A model generated the notes under the pieces. It searched no databases and was not told the DNA's origin. It saw only the letters and a program-made list of their open reading frames with translations. The translations under genes and the position numbers were made by a program. Of a stretch of DNA of 64,000 bases, positions 1 to 12,777 are shown in pieces (within the stretch, counting starts at the first letter, position 1; the number at the start of each line of letters is the position of its first letter). Origin of the DNA: Ilex aquifolium (Eukaryota; Streptophyta; Magnoliopsida; Aquifoliales; Aquifoliaceae); NCBI GenBank assembly GCA_951799425.1, contig OX637403.1, positions 32,342,811 through 32,406,810 on the forward strand. Reading direction: 5' to 3'.

Positions 1-531
1 GTAAGGCAACTATGTAAAATCTTGGTAAATAATGTGACGGTGTGTGTGTAATTCTCTCCCTTTTTTATTTTCAAAGGAAAAACAATAAATGAATAACGGA
101 TAGCCTACATGTACAGATCGGAGAGAGGAGCAAGAAATTTCTTTCAAAGGATGAACTTTATAACGAAAAGAATTTTTGCAATTCAGGAGTCGAGATTCTC
201 TTAAATTCAATGTCAGGCATTATTTAGTTTCCCAAGAAGATTGTCTACACATGACCTGTCTAGTGCACATTAAATTAGGACTAATGCTTTATAACTTAAA
301 TAAAATTTAAAAAGTTATAATCTAAAAATTAGTACCAAATTATACTTAAATTATAATTTTTAAATTTCATTTAAATTGTATAGCATTTTTTTTAAATTAG
401 TACCAAATTAATCTAAAAAAAGTCGTTCATTCTATGCGTCCCTATGACATTTTAGCTTAAATTAATATTATCACACTCATGGATAACTATACCGTAATCA
501 ACAAAAATTTGATATTATTTTTCTTAACATC
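1..531. other. AT-rich intergenic DNA, no gene seen
   Basis: No open frame resembling a known protein and no structural RNA were seen. Positions 290-430 are a degenerate AT-rich stretch in which a short phrase about 'attagtaccaaatta' recurs. It ends at the left target duplication of the SINE at 545. Confidence 0.6.
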
Positions 532-544
532 CTAAATTAGACTT

Positions 545-816
545 TTTTTTGTGCTTTAAATGGATATGCAGATAAATCACTCCACATATCCATCAAGGAA
601 TATTATCTATTAGCATCACACAACTATCTGTAGGAAATTTTACTGCACTTACGTCAGGGTCTGATCTGTTAGGGCCGAAGATCAGGTCCCACGATATGAT
701 CTGGGCGCTGAAGAATAAGTTTAACACAAACGAACTGTCATAATTATAAAGATTCGAACCCAAGTATTGAACAAGAAATTTTGAATTTTTACGTATTGGA
801 CCAGCCGCTCATTGGT
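545..816 (-). mobile_element. tRNA-derived SINE, copy 1, with 13-bp target duplication
   Basis: On the - strand the element starts near 816, has a tRNA-like head with a B-box match (GGTTCGAATC, about 749-758) and ends in an A-rich tail next to 545. It is flanked by a perfect 13-bp direct repeat CTAAATTAGACTT at 532-544 and 817-829, the mark of LINE-assisted retroposition. Its body matches the copy at 40935-41193 in the same orientation, including the phrases reading 'cttcagcgcccag' and 'gggttcgaatc' on the - strand. The family name is not assigned. Confidence 0.75.
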
Positions 817-829
817 CTAAATTAGACTT

Positions 830-2273
830 CTGCCCACTACATGAATGTTCTAAATCCTGTCCCCGGGTCCTAACAATAACACAATGTAGCTAACAAAAAA
901 CCACGTTCTCTAAAAACCCAGAACTTTGTTTTATTGCATCCCAACCCTCTAAACGAATCACTTTAATTGAAAGAGTTTATGAGGTTCACATGTTATATCG
1001 CCCAAGCTGTCGCATTAAGCACAGGTCAGCTCATTAAGTGAAACCATGGCCAGCTAGTTTTTGATTTCAATCTTTTGGCCCTACGTGCTTTTCTCTTTAA
1101 GTGCTTTGTCCTACCACTTTCAAATGGTTGCCCATTTAATAGGCTTCACAGCTTTTACGAGAGGTTGGATAAGAAAAGGCAACATGATGAATAAATCTAA
1201 AGAAGGCCATTCTCATGTGCTACCCATCATGGAAATCCCGATATTTTTTAATATTGGATTCCCTACTTTCTTCGCTCCACACCGCACATGCATGATCTTC
1301 TAAATTTTCCCAAAATTACACTGTGAATTCGCATGAAGTCTGTCTAATTATTGTGAGTCTCACTTAAAATTTATGGTAATTTGAATAACACCAATGGAAT
1401 TAAAAAAATCTAGTATTAAAATAGATTTAGATTCTAGTTACGGTTCCCTACGGTCTAAACCCGGTGATGCATTAGGTTTGGGAGCTGGGGGATAATAGCT
1501 CCTCCGCATCCCAAAGCGCGCTGCCTTTTAGGCATGCAACACTAAGTACCACATTAGAATGGCCCAGCCTTCGGTAGCCAAGCGAGTTGGAGCAGGCACA
1601 AACGCCCTTATGTGATCAACCCTGAAGTCCCATCAACTTAAACTTGGCAACTTTACCTTACACCGGTATACTGGCGCCTGGTTGTCTCTTTTGAATGGTA
1701 GATGGGCTCCTATGAGAGGGCGCTCAAGGCCACTATGTCAAGATCAGGATCTAGCATAGATAAGCGTGCACACGCACACACAGAGTGAGGGAGGGGGAAA
1801 GAGAGAAGACCTAGTTCTAGTTCTCCAATCCCCCATACATCTTTTCGGTATAATGGAGACCCAACCACAATATTATTGTTCAAATAACCACAAGAAATGG
1901 ATTCCCATATCACACCAAAATACAACACAAGAAGCACATATCTTCCTCTACCAAGCATTAACTTCTATCGACTATCAACAACTAAACACATGCAAATAAC
2001 AAGTACATGTCATGTCATCCATTTTTCTCGAGCATTAGGGTTTACAATCGAAGCTCATTACATGCACTAATGGACGAAGCATATATTGTTGATTTCATTA
2101 AAGAAAAAGAAAGCTTTAATACTCTCATGACATAATTTGAATAGCATGGAGATGCCCTTATATTCTTCATATCTGCAAAATATAGTAAAGCTTTTTTGTT
2201 TTTTTGAAATTTTATTCTTCATATCTACATGTTATTTTCATAATTTTTATAATTGTTTACCTATTTATTATTA
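830..2273. other. Intergenic DNA, no supported gene
   Basis: Short open frames here match nothing I recognise. Positions 1430-1750 are more GC-rich than their surroundings (blocks such as 'gtctaaacccggtgatgc' and 'ggtatactggcgcctgg') and look like a decayed repeat, but ends and family could not be fixed. Confidence 0.5.
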
Positions 2274-2278
2274 TTAAT

Positions 2279-2946
2279 TGATGATGCATAAATTGAGTTT
2301 GTACACCACCTGTCAATTGAACAATATAAAATGCAGTAAAGTAGAGGGAGAGAGAAGACAAAGTTTATAGTGGTTCGGTCAAGGCGACCTACGTCCACTT
2401 GAAATAATAAGGGTCACCGGGATTTTATTAACTCCGGTGTGGAGAGAGAGCAAATGGTTACAAGCTTTTTGAGGGTGATGAGAGAATGATGCTAGAATGA
2501 GTGTGATGCCCCCCAAGTGTTGGTGGGGCTTACATTTTATAGTAATCGCCTCATAATGGATATTAATTAAATAGCTATTCAAGCGGTCACAACGGATTGG
2601 GGAGACTTAAATAGTACTTAAATGGTTTGGCGACCTCTTATCTCCTCAACGGGCAAGGGAGTTATGGTGTATTCTAAAGGACTTGGTCAAATAATGAGGG
2701 AATGTTGACTCTCTCCAGGTTGGCGAGGAGGAGACTCTTGGATTACCCTTACTCCAGGGTGGCTAGGAGGAGGGTCTTGGTCTTGAATGACCTTGCATTC
2801 TCCCTGCTGATGTAGTAGCTCTTTAAGCCTGATGAGCTTAACCGGGTTGACCACATTGGGCTGGATTTGCTAGACCTCTAGGAGTTGGATTATGAACTAG
2901 GACTGGGCTTTATAACATGAACTGGGCTTTTGGGCTTGACCCATCA
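2279..2946. mobile_element. Solo LTR (668 bp) with 5-bp target duplication
   Basis: The segment begins TGATGATGC and ends GACCCATCA, giving the inverted TG...CA ends of an LTR. It is flanked by the direct repeat TTAAT at 2274-2278 and 2947-2951. No internal retroelement coding sequence adjoins it, so it reads as a solo LTR left by recombination between two LTRs. The ends resemble those of the Tat element at 26688 (TGATGATGCC...GCCATCA), but the body differs and the family is not assigned. Confidence 0.75.
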
Positions 2947-3196
2947 TTAATAATTTTTTATTATATCAATGATTCAATGATTGAACCACTAATCCATTGA
3001 TTCCATATCTTTCTCGGGTTGATATCCGGGCCAAGTTTAAAACTGACTCTGAATCGAACATGCTTAGTTAGGCAAACGAATCGGGTAGATTTCTGGGCTT
3101 CAAGGCCCATTGTTGTTATTCCAAACGTAACCAGTGATCCAATGAAGCAACGGGCCCCAATGACAGATCCAAAAGCCCACTTCACCATTCCTCTAT

Positions 3197-3205
3197 TTTC
3201 CCGCC
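3197..3205 (+). promoter_or_regulatory. E2F binding site, TTTCCCGCC
   Basis: A perfect TTTCCCGCC match to the E2F/DP consensus (TTSSCGSS core), about 1.05 kb upstream of the primase start codon and about 110 bp upstream of the likely 5'UTR splice donor. DNA replication genes, including primase subunits, are known E2F targets in plants and animals. Confidence 0.7.
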
Positions 3206-3239
3206 AGAAGTGCCTGCTTCACCAGATCAGTCTTCACTC

Positions 3240-3248
3240 TTTCCCGCC
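3240..3248 (+). promoter_or_regulatory. Second E2F binding site, TTTCCCGCC
   Basis: A second exact TTTCCCGCC in the same orientation, 43 bp after the first. Two perfect copies so close together, ahead of an S-phase gene, argue for a true E2F-controlled promoter or proximal leader. Confidence 0.7.
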
Positions 3249-3316
3249 ATTTCTGATCTTGTCCGTTGTCGATCGAGGCCTCGAGCACCGCCTGGACTTC
3301 TGAGTTCAATCACGTC

Positions 3317-4199
3317 GTAAGCTTCACTCGTCACCTTTTTTGTACAGATTTTATCTGCAAATGTACATTTGATCCTCGAATTTTAGTGTTATTTGGTCAC
3401 ATTAGGGTTAGGAATTCATGTTGAGCATATCATCGCATTTGAAACTTACATTCTTATTATGTTTTACCGCTATGTTACCCTGATAAGAAGTTGATTATTG
3501 TATATAGTCAACTTCTTATCATGGTATCAGAGCGGCACCGTTCCTGGTGACCGATAATCTGTTCCGGCAGACTTTATTTGGTCACCGGACATTTTCTGCA
3601 ACAAACAGAGAGAGTTTTGGAGAGATAGCATACACCGTCGGGAAAGTTGTCCGACCAAGATCGACGGAGCTTTCATCCCTCACCAGTTCTTTATATCGCC
3701 GGCGAATATCAAACTCCGTCGAAGTTTTGATGTTGTTAATCTCGGTGTATCAGACCATTCATCGATCCAAAATCTGATTTTGATAATACCAAGTGTTGCC
3801 GATGTAGTCCAGAAAATTCCATCTTCTAGTTTTGATTTTGAAACTATCAATCAGTATTCTCATTCTGCCGTCGGCAAATAGGTGGACCTTGAAATAAGAT
3901 TTTTGATTTCACCCACTACGCCATTTCGACAGAAGAAGACGATAAAAACCAAAAGCCATTGTAGGCCAAAGGCTTTGTTTGGTGGAAATCTGTGGGTTGG
4001 TTTATTTTAAAATATCTTCTCTTTGTTTTTAAGTCTTCATTTTATTGGTGCCACATAGGAACAAATCATACCAGATTGTTCACTACACTTTTCTACAGAT
4101 TTGACCCCATGATCTTCGGGATCTCATATCTTCAACATACTCTTCTTTACATCTGCAATTTGTAGATTTACAACAATTTTTTTGTTTTTCAAATCACAG
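3317..4199 (+). other. Probable 5'UTR intron of the primase gene
   Basis: Inferred: a donor GTAAGC at 3317 follows the E2F-bearing GC-richer leader, and a pyrimidine-rich tract ending in CAG at 4197-4199 lies 44 bp before the start codon at 4244. No coding sequence similar to primase lies in between. The interval holds a retroelement primer-site remnant at 3522. Confidence 0.45.
3481..3540 (+). mobile_element. Copia-type LTR end and primer binding site remnant
   Basis: TGGTATCAGAGC at 3522-3533 is the primer binding site complementary to initiator methionine tRNA used by Ty1/copia and TRIM elements. It directly follows a sequence ending TCA, as an LTR end does. The last 41 bp before it form a perfect 14-bp inverted repeat (3481-3494 and 3508-3521). 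The outer LTR edge, a second LTR and coding sequence were not found, so this is a short fossil. Confidence 0.45.
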
Positions 4200-4243
4200 G
4201 CCGTGCCCTTTTTTGATTTGGGGAGAAAGTATAGTATTTAAAC

Positions 4244-7200
4244 ATGACCAGAGAAGAAGCTGAGGATAGCAGAGATGACATGCTAATTGACGGATATGAA
4301 CCTCAACAGAGGCTGGACAATGCCGTTCCCGATGGATTTGACGCGAATTACCTCAAAGTTTACTATGGTAATTGGTTACATCATTCGAACTCATGTTTAT
4401 TAAGTGTAATTTGCTGGATGGTAATTCCCTTATGATTTATTTTTCCTGAAAGGACTATTGTGAGCCTAATTATTTCATGGTGTGGATATTTCATTAGTGA
4501 AGCTTTGTTTGTCCATTGATGTGCCCATTAATGTCGTATTTGGATTCCTAAAAGAGGTCAATCTTGATGATTATTTTCCAAGGAATGAAAAACTTGTGGA
4601 AGGCTGCATTGCTTTGGCCTCTGCTGAAACTGAGGTGGCTAGATTATCACTGTGCAGAAGTTGGGAGTAGTCATGGATTTCTTGTAATGCCTTTCATTGT
4701 GAAATTATGCTCAATGCTAGATGCATGATTCTATGGGTAGTGCTTACTGATTTTTACTCATGATGGTTTTGGTTTTGCTTAACCGGTGTTCTCGATATTT
4801 ATATTGTATTTGTTTTTGATAACGAATGTTTGTGTGATATGGCCATAGAGTAATTTTGAACTAAAGTGTCATTTTTATCCATGCAAGGCAAGCTTTTTCC
4901 ACATGCTGATATCTTCAAATGGATGTCATATGGAAATGGTAAATCACCAACCTGTCCATTTTCTATCTCTCCCATTGTCCCATTGTTTTATGTTTACTTC
5001 TTTCACCATCAGTCATGATTGTATTCCGTAGATGGAAAGCATCCTGGATGTGACCAGTCATACTTTGGGCGTAGAGAGTTTTCTTTCACATTGGACAATG
5101 ACATATATCTGCGGTTTCAGTCTTTCAACAGTGCATCTGAACTGGAAAATTCCATCAAAGAGAAGTGTCCATTCAAAATAGATATTGGGCCTGTGTACAC
5201 TGTGGATGTAAGATTTCCGCAGATTTTCTCTGTAATTAAAGATTCATTTTAATAGAGCAAGTGTTGTGTGCTGATTATAGTCTGGCAGCTGCCTTTGCTG
5301 CGTGCATGAGTTGATACAAGCAAGCGTGGTGTGCTGGCTGACTTTTATACTCTATAGAGTGTTCAGACATTTCAGAATAGGCAATCAGTAACCTGAAAGA
5401 ACATAATATTCTTTAGTACATGAGAAAGTTGTTCTATCCAGCCCTTTCTTTCTGGATAGTGCTCATTGTTGGAACTTGGAATCATCTCTTGATCATGGTG
5501 TATTTGAGCATAGAAAAGTTGAGTTTTAAGCCAGGCATCCTGCCTATGCTTTCCCCTAAATAATAATTCTTCAATGTGCTTGGAAAAATAGTAATCCTTT
5601 AACATATTGTTTATTGATGAATCTTTCTTTGACCTGTAATGCAGCCTGCAAAGAGGCATGCATATGCTCAAGCTGGTGAAAACGTTTTCACTCCAGTAGA
5701 GAGAGAGCTAGTATTTGATATAGTAAGTTGATTGATTCCTTAATAAATACACCGTAACTGAAGTTTCTAGAAGCAACATTATAGCAGTTAACATGTTTAT
5801 ATGACAAATTTGTACCACAGGATATAACAGATTATGATGATATTAGATATTGCTGTTCAGGAGCTGATGTTTGCTTGGACTGCTGGCCATTAATGACCAT
5901 TGCTATTAAAGTGATTGATACTGCCCTCAGAGGTATTAATATTCTGCATTGCTGTTCTGATATTTGTCAGATTTAGTTGTGATTCTTTCTCGTAGGGATC
6001 AAAAGTGATTGCAGAAGCACTACAATAGCTATTAGCTGCGAAAGCAGTAGGATTGTAAAGTGGTATATTGATATATTGTTTGAAATAGCTGACATCATCA
6101 AAAGAAATTATTGCCACAAGACCTAATTTTTTTATTTTTCTATGATTTGCTATGTGAATAACATGCAAATATTACATTTACTATAGTTAATTACACAAAA
6201 AAACAATGTTAATTAGTGAAAATAATATAAGTACATGATAGTGATTAGTGATCGATAAGATATTAAGAAAACAATATAAAGTATGCTATATGACTTTAGC
6301 ATGAGTCATGATATATGCCTCCTAGGTTCGCCCATCCTGCTGCATGTGTTGGAGTTGATATATATTAAAATTTTCACCTATGGGAAACTTAGGGAACAGG
6401 TTTCGTGGCACTTACTGACATTACTATATGAACCCATATGTACATTTCCTTATTGTTTTGCTCTGCTTTTGTTTGTGTATCTGTGTTTAAAAAATCTTGG
6501 TAATAACTTATCATGTGCTAAACTAGGCTTTCCTGGACCTCTTTATGCAGATGACTTTGGATTTAATCATATTCTCTGGGTGTACAGTGGGCGACGTGGT
6601 GTCCACTGTTGGGTTTGTGATGGAAAGGCTAGAAGGTAATGTTCCATGTAGTTTATAAGTACAAGTTCAATTCATTCTGGTTTGCTATATTTTATAATGA
6701 CTTGCTGATGGTTTGACATGTACTGCCATCAACCCCCAGATTGAATAATGAGCAAAGGGCGGCTATTGCTGATTATTTTCGTCTGTACAAGGTTGTCTAC
6801 AGCTGTTTCTGAATGCAGCTGAATTTTTGTGAATCACCAATTGAATGGGGTTTAACGGAGTTTTAATTTTTGTTCAGGGCAATGAGAATAGTAATAAAAA
6901 GGTTTCTTTAGTGGGTCATGCACTTCATCCTTTCCTTGTGTAAGTTTCTGATTTACATCATTAATCTTCTATATAATCCAATTTTTTACGGAGTTTCGTT
7001 CCATATGTGCAGGAGATCATACATTGATGTTTTGAAAGATTTCTTTGAGGAGAAACTGCTTCGTAGTCAAAATTTGTTTTCTAATGAGGAGAGATATGAG
7101 AAGATACTGGAGATGATTCCTGACGAATGTAATGCAATCTGACTTGTACTAACCATTGTCTCCTCTTATATATTGACTTGAGTCAATCAGTGCTGAATAA

Positions 7201-10200
7201 ACAGAAGTTCACTATGCAGCTATAACTTCTGAGCTTCGGGGAAAATGGCAAGAGAATAGGCGTTCTTCAATCTCAAAAGAAGACATTAATGTTGTCAGAT
7301 GGGAGCAACTAAAACATCTGTTGCAATCTGGGAAACAGAAGGTACGTCTGTCATATTACTGGACATGCCCTTCTGTTCCTTAATATCTTTCTGCTAATGC
7401 TAAATTGATTTTCCCTTTTCCTATTAGTGCAATGAACACTAACATACTGCAGAAGTTTTACCGTACTCCTATGTTCTAAAAAAAAAAACTATACAAACTT
7501 ATAGGTATTTGTATTGCATCTGTTTCAAGTATACTGAGGCTGAGTTTGAGAACATTTGTCTTGTAGAAGGCGTTCTAATAAAAATGACAAAGGGAGCTGG
7601 ATTTAATGTTGTATGTTGTGGTTGTGCTAAAAACATTAACTATTCTCTTTTTTGTTTGAGGCACAGGGGCTTCGTAGGTGTGTTGAAGAGATTGTATTCT
7701 CTTTTACCTATCCTAGGCTTGATATGGAGGTTTGTTCTGGTCTTCCCCTCTCACCTTCTATTCTTTTAAAGAAAAATCAGTAAACTTGAACCCTATTCTT
7801 CTTTGTTTCATGAGCTTCTTAAAGTCATCAGTTATGAAAATGAGATGTATGTATTCTGTAGGACTCAAATACGAATTCTTCTATCCATGTAATGTATGGT
7901 GCTGCACTTCACACAGAACCTTTGGTTCCATATCTCAGGTTTCAAGACACATGAACCATTTGCTGAAGGCCCCATTCTGTGTACACCCCAAAACAGGTTA
8001 ATATCTTGAATTTTTTAACCTTGTGAAATATGAGTGTCCAAGTTATTGCAATATAAGTGTTGTGACTGTCTGGCTATTTGACATAATCCTCCGAGATAGC
8101 AAACATTATTTCTTTTGGATATGACACAAAAGAATACAATTATCTTTTTGAGCAGACTTCGGATTCTTCTCTTCTTTATCAAACATTAGAGTTGGAATTT
8201 GATTTAATCACACATCAACCATATCTAGTGGACTTTTAAGCTTTCTGGAGCTTCTTAGTGTGATATGTTAATTGCATGTAATTTCCTCTCCTTTTCTTCA
8301 GGTCGTGTTTGTGTACCTATTGATCCAAACCATTGTGAGGAATTCGATCCTACCTCTGTGCCAACCCTTTCCAAGGTAGGGTCTTAACAAAACATATTAT
8401 TCATTGCTGTGAAGATTTAGTATGAGTTGTGATTTCTATGGTGAACTGGATAATGTGGGGGACTGAGGTACATGTTTAAGATGGATTAATCTTTTTGCAT
8501 CTGCTTCAGCATAATTTTAGTGAATATAGCTTATGAAACATATGCATAAGAAATGTTTTCTAACTGGGACACACTAACTATAACGCAGACAGAATTACTA
8601 CCGAGCTCAATTCCTAAATTAAACCTTCCATTTGGCTGAAGGAGTCTATATGGTGGGAAGTATTGGCATCATATATTTTATTTCTCATCCAAGATGATCT
8701 GCTTAGTTTGGGCAGGATTCAATTTAAGTTCTTAAAAGCTTAATTTATGTGATTTTGAGGTTATACCATATGAATTACCACGGGCCAAAGTGTTTTATGA
8801 CTGAAAAAGGATTCATGGTTCCACACCTGTATTCTGTTGTATACCGGTGGCACCGCTTCTGATACCATAAAGTCAACAACAGCTGAGACTGAAAATTCAA
8901 AATCTTGTATTGTTCGGCTGTCTTAGCAGTTTATTTGACTAAATTTTCGGTAAGTTTCTATATGCAACATACTCAGATTAATTTTGGTTATCAATTTTCT
9001 AAGCATGTTGTTTTCTTCTCAGTGGTTTTGTAATTCTACTTTCTTACTTGGATGTAATGTGGTAACATTTGCCATTTTTTCATGCTATGCATTCTCAACC
9101 ATCAATTTCTTGTTAGGACATGCGTGCTACTAGACATCTAGATGATCCTTGCTTTTGAAATCTCATAATCCATCTTTTGGTGCAACTTAACAATTTATAT
9201 ATGTCTGGGTCCTCAACATATATCCTGTTGGATAACATGAACACTATTTATAGACCTTTCTAATAATTCTGGTGAAATGACAAGGATGGACAAATGCTTT
9301 TGTTTGGTGCTATATCAATCATTGCATCTTGGTTTTGCTATTCTGAAACTACTTTAACTAATGAATTTGTTTTGTCAAATCTTCAGCTTTTGGGAGAGCT
9401 TAACATGGGTGGTTTGAGGGCAGAAGGTGATAATGGTACGTCAACTGAGCTTGGATATTTGAATATTTCCAGCTTCTGTTTCCAATAATCCCTAGTTGTA
9501 GTGATCAAAATCTTTGGGTCCAAAGAATCATTTAGTACTTCTCTAATGACAATGCATTCACAAAGATATCGTGGTAGGATGCAAGGGCACAATGTATTCT
9601 CCGACTTATTGTCCATTCCATATGTCAGTTCTTTTTATTTCCCCACACAACTTCTGTGCCCCTTTATATTTTGGTGAGGTGGATCTCCTGATCAAGTATA
9701 GCCTAAGATTTGAAAAGTTTTAAAGGGGTAAGTAGGTTCATTTATGAGGGGAGATTGTTCTTTTAAGTATGACTTGTTTTTCGTTTGTGGGCTCACCTGA
9801 TGGCAGAATGGGATAGGAGCTCAATTGGAAAATCTGTCAGCTATTTCAGATCATCCTTCTTGCAGCCTCTTCTGAAATCTTGCAAGGTATGCCTCATTTC
9901 TTTAACATTTTTGGTCATATTTTTACTTTTGTACCCTTTTTTAGTTAGTACCTTTTAATATCCGTCCCCTTGGTTCCTCAATTCCTTTTCTGCGCTGGCC
10001 ATCTTGGCCTGCCAGAGCTTATGACGTGTCAATTGCAGACTGCAATTCTAGAGCTGTTGGTGGTAATTCATCGACCTGGAATTCTGTCATGAGAGATTAG
10101 ATTTTCCACATAGCTTATAGTTTGTTATCCATTCACGCCTATGCACAGATCATATCATTTTTCCTGTGAGCAAAAGCAGGCCATATAATTATCGGAAAAA

Positions 10201-10445
10201 AAAAAAAGCGTCATACGAATGATGTTGGCTCTGCAACTAAGATGTTGATAGAATGATGTCCAATTTTGTCAACAACACTAGAGAAGAATTTATCTCTTCT
10301 CTTGGTCTTGTCAATTACAGAGAACATCACTTTTTATATTCTTTGTTCACAAACCAAAATAATGTTTCTCATGCGGTTGCAGGAGGAAATAGAAAGTTCT
10401 TATGGTGCCAAAGTTCAGCAGTCAAAGAACTCGATGAACTGGTAG
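4244..10445 (+). CDS. PRIM1: DNA primase small (catalytic) subunit, 16 coding exons
   Basis: Catalytic subunit of the DNA polymerase alpha-primase complex; it makes the RNA primers that start DNA synthesis in the nucleus. Exons by GT-AG junctions and reading frame: 4244-4367, 4888-4938, 5032-5207, 5645-5722, 5821-5932, 6551-6635, 6740-6791, 6878-6939, 7013-7128, 7220-7341, 7661-7729, 7939-7996, 8302-8375, 9387-9435, 9807-9886, 10383-10445. They sum to 1371 nt, or 456 residues, normal for plants. Visible: the catalytic FDID pair (Asp142, Asp144), the zinc-binding CC-x5-C-x2-C motif just after it, [12 protein letters not shown] (Arg195, Arg196, His199), and the third acidic residue in PRLDME (Asp347). 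Exon 11 could instead start 6 bp later. The start at 4244 gives MTREEAEDS, which I recall as like other plant primases. E2F sites lie upstream. The gene looks intact. Confidence 0.93.
8855..8867 (-). mobile_element. Second Copia-type primer-site remnant, in primase intron 13
   Basis: On the - strand this reads TGGTATCAGAAGC followed by GGTGCCACCGG, close to the primer site and next bases at 3522 (TGGTATCAGAGC then GGCACCG). It lies inside the intron at 8376-9386. Only the primer-site neighbourhood is recognisable, so this is a decayed fragment of a Copia or TRIM type element. Confidence 0.35.
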
Positions 10446-11339
10446 TGTTGTTTGTTTATCCGATCACCATGTATAAGGTTTCGGAGGCGCTCTAGTAGCT
10501 TTCAAGGATATTGTCCCATGTCCCATAAAAGTGTTGAGTGAAAATCGCTTGATCTAGTTTCTTGGTATTGTTTCAAAGTTTCAATCACCTTTATAAGGAA
10601 ATCTTTGCCATCATATGTAGAATATCATCACCTGAATGCATACAATTTACCATCTCTCGGCTAAACTACAGAATGAATCTGTTAGGCTGGTCACTGACAA
10701 GCAAAACATTTATTTTGTGAAACGTTTCAGGATGTGTGGTCGCATCAATGCAAAAAATTTTAAAATTTTCAAAATATTACATGAAATTCAAATTTTTTTT
10801 GAAATTGGACCCTAAATCCCCCATTGCATGATTTTGAGTTCGACAATTGATTTGCTCCAAATGAAAGTAAAATTGTTTCACTTAGACTTGATATGATTAG
10901 GACCTTTGTGCATTGATACGACTGTTTAGATCTGATTAATGGTAACTGATTTATCCTTTGAGAATTCATTCACTAATGTTATGCTTCAAAATGACTCTGT
11001 ACACTCTACTATAATTTAGTACTACCTCAACGTCTCACAGATTTTTCTTTCAATTGTTCTACACCAACCATAAGAACATTCTTAATGGTTTCCAATAGAA
11101 GATAGGGAATAAACAACCTACAACTTACCCTACTCATACTGTGGAGACACTTGGACTTGATTGCTCGATGAATTGAGCCAGAACAAAAATGAATAATTAA
11201 GGGTCTGTCGGTTAAGACTTTCATTTTTTGTTTTAAAAATAAAATAAAAATAAAAACAGAAACAACAGTTTTTATTTTTTTTTTTCTGTGATAAAAAGTT
11301 GAAATTCTAATTTCCTCAAAAACAAAGTAAAATTTTCTT
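10446..11339. other. Primase 3' region and convergent intergenic gap
   Basis: Between the primase stop (10443-10445) and the ERF stop on the opposite strand. It should contain both 3'UTRs. No further gene, RNA or repeat with defined ends was recognised. Confidence 0.6.
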
Positions 11340-12257
11340 CTAACTGGCAAGAACTTCCCAAATCAACTCTGGATCAAAGGAAGGCAAACGCGCCAGTGAG
11401 CAACCTTCCAACTCTGATTCATCTGGCGCCGCCGGAAACTCGCCGGAAACAGAGCATTGTGAATTCTCACCCATCCAGAGCTCATCTTCAGAATTACTTG
11501 CTGACACCATTTTATTACTCCAACTGCCATTGCCAGTCATTGACGATGACATGAACGAGCACGACGAAGATGAATCGACCTTCATCACGTTCTTACTCTC
11601 ATTACCCTTATCTCCATTACCCCCAGAACTCCTTTTCTTACCTCTCTTGTTTGCTTTCTCTCTCTTAACCTTTTGACAAATGGCTTGGATTTTTGCATCC
11701 ACAGCACTCTTCAAAGCATTCAATTTAGCACCATCTTCGAATCCTAACTTGCTTGCGTCGCAAAGATTCGGAAAATTCAACCGTGCATATTCACCACGAA
11801 GCTTATAGGCTGCTCTGTCATAAGCATAGGCCGCAGCTTCAGCTGTTTCATAAGTTCCCAACCAAACTCTCAATCTGTTCTGAGGAAGTCTTATTTCAGC
11901 TACCCATTTGCCCCAATGCCTCTGTCTCACTCCTCTGTACAGCTTTTTCTTTAATGGAGTACCATAATTTTGTGGGTAAACAGAGTTCTGAAATGGGTTG
12001 ATTAGCGATGTTCGTGAGATTGCAGGGTTTGCTCTGTTCTCATCGTAAAACTTTTGGAGTAAATCTCTTTGGCGGAGATACACAGAAGAACCTAGTGGCT
12101 CGAAAACATGGTTGGGCATGGGGGTTGATGGCTGGCAATGAGAAAAGATTGAATCCAAGGTGTTCGTGCCACCTTCTAATATGAGGTTTGACAACGAAGA
12201 TCGAACGTCAGCACTATTATCAAAGACCCAAGCTTTATTTCCTTGAAGTCGATCCAT
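11340..12257 (-). CDS. AP2/ERF transcription factor, DREB A-6 type (ERF061/062-like)
   Basis: A single-exon nuclear transcription factor of 305 residues. One AP2/ERF DNA-binding domain spans about residues 107-163: [17 protein letters not shown], then the WLGTY and [11 protein letters not shown] blocks. The Val in WVAEIR is typical of the DREB branch, and the run through [10 protein letters not shown] is characteristic of the ERF061/ERF062 pair in subgroup A-6. The N-terminal motif [19 protein letters not shown] also fits that pair. A basic, Lys/Arg-rich stretch follows the domain, and the C-terminus is acidic with DPELIWEVL at the end. I chose MDRLQGN (12257) as the start. An in-frame ATG 34 codons upstream (12359) exists, but the residues it adds look like leader. 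Confidence 0.88.
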   Translation of the reverse strand: MDRLQGNKAWVFDNSADVRSSLSNLILEGGTNTLDSIFSHCQPSTPMPNHVFEPLGSSVYLRQRDLLQKFYDENRANPAISRTSLINPFQNSVYPQNYGTPLKKKLYRGVRQRHWGKWVAEIRLPQNRLRVWLGTYETAEAAAYAYDRAAYKLRGEYARLNFPNLCDASKLGFEDGAKLNALKSAVDAKIQAICQKVKREKANKRGKKRSSGGNGDKGNESKNVMKVDSSSSCSFMSSSMTGNGSWSNKMVSASNSEDELWMGENSQCSVSGEFPAAPDESELEGCSLARLPSFDPELIWEVLAS

Positions 12258-12777
12258 TTTTCTCCTAATTTTCGTTGTGAGATTAAATTTTCCAGAGAAA
12301 AAAGAAACAGGAGAAAACAGAGGACACAGGGTACTAAAAAACTGCCCTTTGGCTCTCAAAATGAGGATATTGGTGGGGTAAACTGGTCTTTAAAATGTTG
12401 AAAAATGAAAAAAATAATAATTAGATAATGGGATGTAAGAGAAAATATTGAAGTTTCTCTCACAAACAAAGAGAATAGATTAAGGAGAAAAAGAAAGGTA
12501 CTGACTGGTATTTCTTGCTAGAAGACCAGTGATCCAGAGAAGTACGCTTGCTAGTGCAGAACTGGAGAGAGATTGCTCTCAAAACTAAGAGATTTTTGCC
12601 CAAATATTCATGTAAAAGGTGATAAATGAAATATAAAAGGTAGAGTGAAGAACAGAGAAGAGAAGAGTTAGAATATTTTTGACTCTGTTGGTAGGAATGG
12701 GAATCAAAGAGCTGTTCAAGTGTTAAGAATGGGTCTGATCTCTCGGTGCTGTGTCCAAGTTTGGTCTCCTCTTGGAG

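Noticed and set aside
4482-4670. 62-residue open frame in primase intron 1
   Set aside because: It lies between well-defined exons 1 and 2 whose junction already gives the conserved [10 protein letters not shown], so it is intron sequence.
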